From: Pseudomonadota bacterium
GTDB lineage: Bacteria; Pseudomonadota; Gammaproteobacteria; Competibacterales; Competibacteraceae
Reading direction: 5' to 3'
DNA length: 8,622 nucleotides
Assembly: GCA_018262135.1 (NCBI GenBank)
Contig: JAGTSD010000056.1
Span: forward strand, 1 to 8,622
The notes under the pieces were generated by a model that made no database searches, was not told where the DNA came from, and saw nothing but the letters and a program-made list of their open reading frames with translations. Below, in pieces: positions 6,724-8,622 of this stretch. The translations under genes were made by a program, and so were the position numbers. The first letter of the stretch is position 1. Each line of letters opens with the position of its first letter.

Positions 6724-7530
6724 ATGAACGATTTCATCTATGAGGTTCCCGTGGAGCGGGTTTCTGCCTACCGGGGCCGGCGGCTCATCGTTCGCGCCCA
6801 CGAGCCGGCGACGCTGATAACCGCCCTGGCGGACGAAGAATTTGAACGCCTCGTCGGCTTGCGGCTGTTGTCCCTGGCCGCCGATTCCGAACCATTGAAT
6901 GCCTGGGCGCCGGAGCTGCCGGTGGATTTGGTCATGGCCGATCCTGGCGCCGAGTTTCCCCTGTTGTATCGGCACGCCGAGTTGCTCGAACACCATCCGG
7001 TGCGGGTCATGATCCCGGTTCGGCCCGGATTCGCCAGGGCGGTCAAGGTCGCAGTATCGCTGCATTTCGCGGTATGGCTGGAGCCGGGCCAGCCCGAACC
7101 GGCGCTGATCGAGGAACTGGCCGAGGTCATGGCGTTCTATCTGCGCCAGCCGACCGTCGCCCAGCCGGTCGAATTCTTTCACAGCACGCTGCTGGGCTTT
7201 TATCACGACGATCCGGCGCCTCTGTGGGTGGTGCTGGATGCCGATCCCGAATGTTTGCGTCATGTCGCCGACGAAGGCGCGGAATCCTTGCCGGGACGAC
7301 TGGCGGGCGTCGAAGCCACGGTCGCGGCCGATGCCGATCTCGGCGAATGGATCGCTCGGGTGCTGGCAACGGCGGACGAGTGCCGGAACTGCGAATTTCT
7401 CCCGAGTTGCGGCGGCTATTTCAAATGGCCGCGCCGTGATTACGACTGTGCGGGCGTCAAGCGGCTGTTCGGTCTGTTGCGGGAGGCCGCCGCCGAATTG
7501 CGCCGCGATCTCGGCTCGGCCCCGGTCTAG
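6724..7530 (+). CDS. SPASM-like, pseudo-radical-SAM protein next to the repeat peptide
   Basis: This 268-residue cytoplasmic protein has no signal peptide or membrane segment. Its C-terminus carries C220-x2-C223-x5-C229-x12-C242 (ECRNCEFLPSCGGYFK, then YDCAGVK), resembling the auxiliary iron-sulfur part of SPASM domains in radical-SAM peptide maturases; C177 is the only other Cys. The radical-SAM CxxxCxxC motif is absent. The middle (about 66-175) reads like the later half of a radical-SAM barrel, with hydrophobic segments (VRVMIPV, AVWLEPG, LWVVLDADP). Pseudo-radical-SAM/SPASM proteins are known in other peptide-modification systems. A function as peptide-binding or maturation partner for the upstream repeat protein is inferred. 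The ATG lies 7 nt after the upstream stop with no Shine-Dalgarno, suggesting translational coupling. The same frame is open back to a GTG at 6478, but that part is a frame-shadow of the repeats. Confidence 0.82.
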   Translation: MNDFIYEVPVERVSAYRGRRLIVRAHEPATLITALADEEFERLVGLRLLSLAADSEPLNAWAPELPVDLVMADPGAEFPLLYRHAELLEHHPVRVMIPVRPGFARAVKVAVSLHFAVWLEPGQPEPALIEELAEVMAFYLRQPTVAQPVEFFHSTLLGFYHDDPAPLWVVLDADPECLRHVADEGAESLPGRLAGVEATVAADADLGEWIARVLATADECRNCEFLPSCGGYFKWPRRDYDCAGVKRLFGLLREAAAELRRDLGSAPV

Positions 7531-7536
7531 CGAAAG

Positions 7537-7564
7537 TTCCCGCCGGAGCTGATGCCGGCGGGAA
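7537..7564. terminator. Perfect 10-bp hairpin after the SPASM-like gene
   Basis: TTCCCGCCGG (7537-7546) pairs perfectly with CCGGCGGGAA (7555-7564) across an 8-base loop, starting 6 nt after the stop. Downstream sequence is only moderately T-rich (TGGTTCTTC), and on the other strand ACTTTC follows. It is a probable terminator, perhaps serving both converging units. Two weaker palindromes follow: CGGTCGACCG then TTTT (7584-7597), and a 6-bp stem with a 5-nt loop (7597-7613). Confidence 0.7.
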
Positions 7565-7616
7565 TGGTTCTTCGGCGACTGGGCGGTCGACCGTTTTAGT
7601 AGCGATACTACTATTA

Positions 7617-7838
7617 CTACTTGTTTCGGCCGTAGATGTTGCCGACCACGGCGCCCGCCGCGCCGCCGATCAGCGCGCCGGTCCCGGCGCTGCCGCCGCT
7701 TAACCCGCCGATGGCCGCGCCGCCCAGCGCGCCGATGGCCGCGCCGCTCATCGTGCTCTGCTGGGTGGGCGTCATGTTGGTGCAGCCGACGCCGAGGGCG
7801 AGAGCGGGAACCGCGAACAAATAACCGATCTTCTTCAT
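7617..7838 (-). CDS. Glycine-zipper lipoprotein (OsmB-like)
   Basis: The 73-residue product has a short signal (MKKIGYLFAVPALALGVGC) with a cysteine at 19, then TNMTPTQQ and a glycine-zipper region (about 31-70) of GAAIG, GG and GALIGGAAGAVVG units. Such proteins are small envelope lipoproteins, sometimes stress-induced; the exact role is unknown. The lipobox is atypical, with Gly rather than Leu/Val at -3 (LGVGC), so lipidation is likely but not certain. AAGGGG lies 6 nt before the ATG. The start is 3 nt after the stop of the upstream gene, so the two are almost certainly co-transcribed. Confidence 0.85.
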   Translation of the reverse strand: MKKIGYLFAVPALALGVGCTNMTPTQQSTMSGAAIGALGGAAIGGLSGGSAGTGALIGGAAGAVVGNIYGRNK

Positions 7839-7841
7839 GAT

Positions 7842-8318
7842 TTACCCCTTGTTCGCCTTGGGCGTGCTGGATTCTTCGGGCTTGGCCTTGGGTGCGACCA
7901 TCTGGAACCAGATCACTTCGATAATTGGCTGCTGCTGCTTTTCAGGATTGGCCTTGTAGTAGGCATCCACGGTTTCCACGATCTGCGGTACGGCCATGCC
8001 ATCCAGGGCCTTGACCAGTTTGGCGACGGTGGTGCGGTGCTTGGGGTTGGGGCCGCTCAACTGGTATTCAACCATCGCCATGTTCAGGATGCCGAGCACG
8101 TAGGCGCGTCTCTCGGTATCGGTGGCTTTCGACCAGTGCTCGCCGGTGGGCATCCGCCATTCCTGCTTGGCCGGCGTTGCGGATTGCGCCGATGGGGATT
8201 CGGCGGGCTTGGCCGCCGGTTTCGCCGGTTCGGCGGCCTGGGCGATGGACCAGCCAGCCAGGCCGGCGACCAGGCCGAGCGATAGCAGGGTTGTCGTGAA
8301 ACGACGTTTTGTCAGCAT
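7842..8318 (-). CDS. Secreted protein of unknown function, possibly Rap1a/Tai-like
   Basis: This 158-residue protein has a signal peptide (about 1-28, ending AQA/AE), an Ala/Pro/Lys-rich linker (about 29-52), a compact domain (about 53-140) and a Lys/Pro/Ser-rich tail. The domain features RRAYVLGILNMAMVEYQL, then VETVDAYYKANPEK and QQPIIEVIW. The YYKANPEK...PVIEVIW style recalls small Rap1a/Tai-type periplasmic domains, but this is only a resemblance. There are no cysteines and no catalytic motif I recognise. A longer frame starts with GTG at 8384, but the ATG at 8318 is chosen: AGGAGG lies 6 nt upstream and the signal peptide begins there. It precedes the glycine-zipper gene by 3 nt and follows a membrane protein gene by 69 nt, so all three may share a transcript. 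Confidence 0.8.
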   Translation of the reverse strand: MLTKRRFTTTLLSLGLVAGLAGWSIAQAAEPAKPAAKPAESPSAQSATPAKQEWRMPTGEHWSKATDTERRAYVLGILNMAMVEYQLSGPNPKHRTTVAKLVKALDGMAVPQIVETVDAYYKANPEKQQQPIIEVIWFQMVAPKAKPEESSTPKANKG

Positions 8319-8387
8319 GGAGTTCCTCCTTGGGAGGGTGGGTTTGGAAAGGAAATTCTGATGCGGTTCGCGGCGCTTCGCCACATC

Positions 8388-8622
8388 CTACGGGCTGGCC
8401 TGGGCCGCCTTGCGTTCCTGCCAGCGGTTATAAATCCAGACCCCGACGAAATAGGCGATGGTAACCCCAAGGCCTATCCAGATTAGCAGGGGCGCGAGGT
8501 TGGAAAAGGCCACATTGATGATCCCGCCGGTGAGGATGAAGGCGGCGACCACGCACAGGCGCCAGTCGTAATAAATACCGGCCAGATAGGCGCTCAGCGC
8601 GATGACCAGCGTGATGATGAAC
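8388..8622 (-). CDS. Small integral membrane protein, partial (5' end beyond window)
   Basis: The frame enters from the right edge and ends at TAG (8388-8390), giving 77 C-terminal residues. It shows two to three hydrophobic segments (FIITLVIALSAYLAGIYY, CVVAAFILTGGIINVAF, LLIWIGLGVTIAYFVGVWIY) and a basic cytoplasmic-looking tail (NRWQERKAAQASP). I do not recognise the family. It lies 69 nt upstream of the secreted unknown on the same strand and may start the same operon. No N-terminus, start codon or promoter is visible. Confidence 0.75.
   Translation of the reverse strand, partial: FIITLVIALSAYLAGIYYDWRLCVVAAFILTGGIINVAFSNLAPLLIWIGLGVTIAYFVGVWIYNRWQERKAAQASP

Noticed and set aside
6387..7263. 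Long antisense frames opposite the repeat array
   Set aside because: They are low-complexity reverse readings of the tandem units with no family resemblance, and overlap two better-supported genes.

Overview
The window is GC-rich and densely coded, with short intergenic gaps and Shine-Dalgarno sites in front of most genes. The gene set suggests a respiring gammaproteobacterium: a RluE-type pseudouridine synthase close to the E. coli form, a class II cytochrome c', a MaoC-phosphotransacetylase fusion and a patatin fused to an outer-membrane barrel. A polyhydroxyalkanoate-accumulating relative of the Competibacter or purple-sulfur lineages would fit. That placement is inference from protein style, not a database match.

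Layout, left to right. Positions 1-179 hold no supportable gene but contain an imperfect inverted repeat built from CACGGAA heptamers. A cytochrome b561-like membrane protein (+, 180-854) converges on a periplasmic cytochrome c' (-, 930-1397), and a 12-bp hairpin with a GCAA loop lies between them. A small cupin (-, 1491-1838) is divergent from a two-domain enoyl-CoA hydratase/phosphate acyltransferase (+, 1954-3348). The 3' end of that gene overlaps the convergent rluE (-, 3324-3923) by 25 bp. rluE starts directly after the stop codon of a patatin/POTRA/beta-barrel protein (-, 3924-6173), so the two look co-translated.

The most unusual locus is 6238-7564 on the + strand. It encodes a 137-residue protein with a twin-arginine signal. 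Its predicted mature part is about 80 residues, has no cysteine, contains 13 tryptophans and carries nine W-[Y/H]-[N/D] motifs, mostly as WYDGP and WHNG repeats. Seven bases later begins a 268-residue protein that ends in a SPASM-like cysteine cluster but has no radical-SAM CxxxCxxC motif. Together they look like a ribosomally made, possibly cyclophane-modified exported peptide (RiPP) with a pseudo-radical-SAM partner. No true radical-SAM enzyme lies in the window, so the modification itself is a hypothesis.

The right end (7617-8622) holds a minus-strand cluster: the end of a small membrane protein, a secreted protein of unknown function with Ala/Pro/Lys-rich flanks, and a glycine-zipper lipoprotein. 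The last two are 3 nt apart and are probably one transcription unit. It converges on the pseudo-radical-SAM gene across a perfect 10-bp hairpin.
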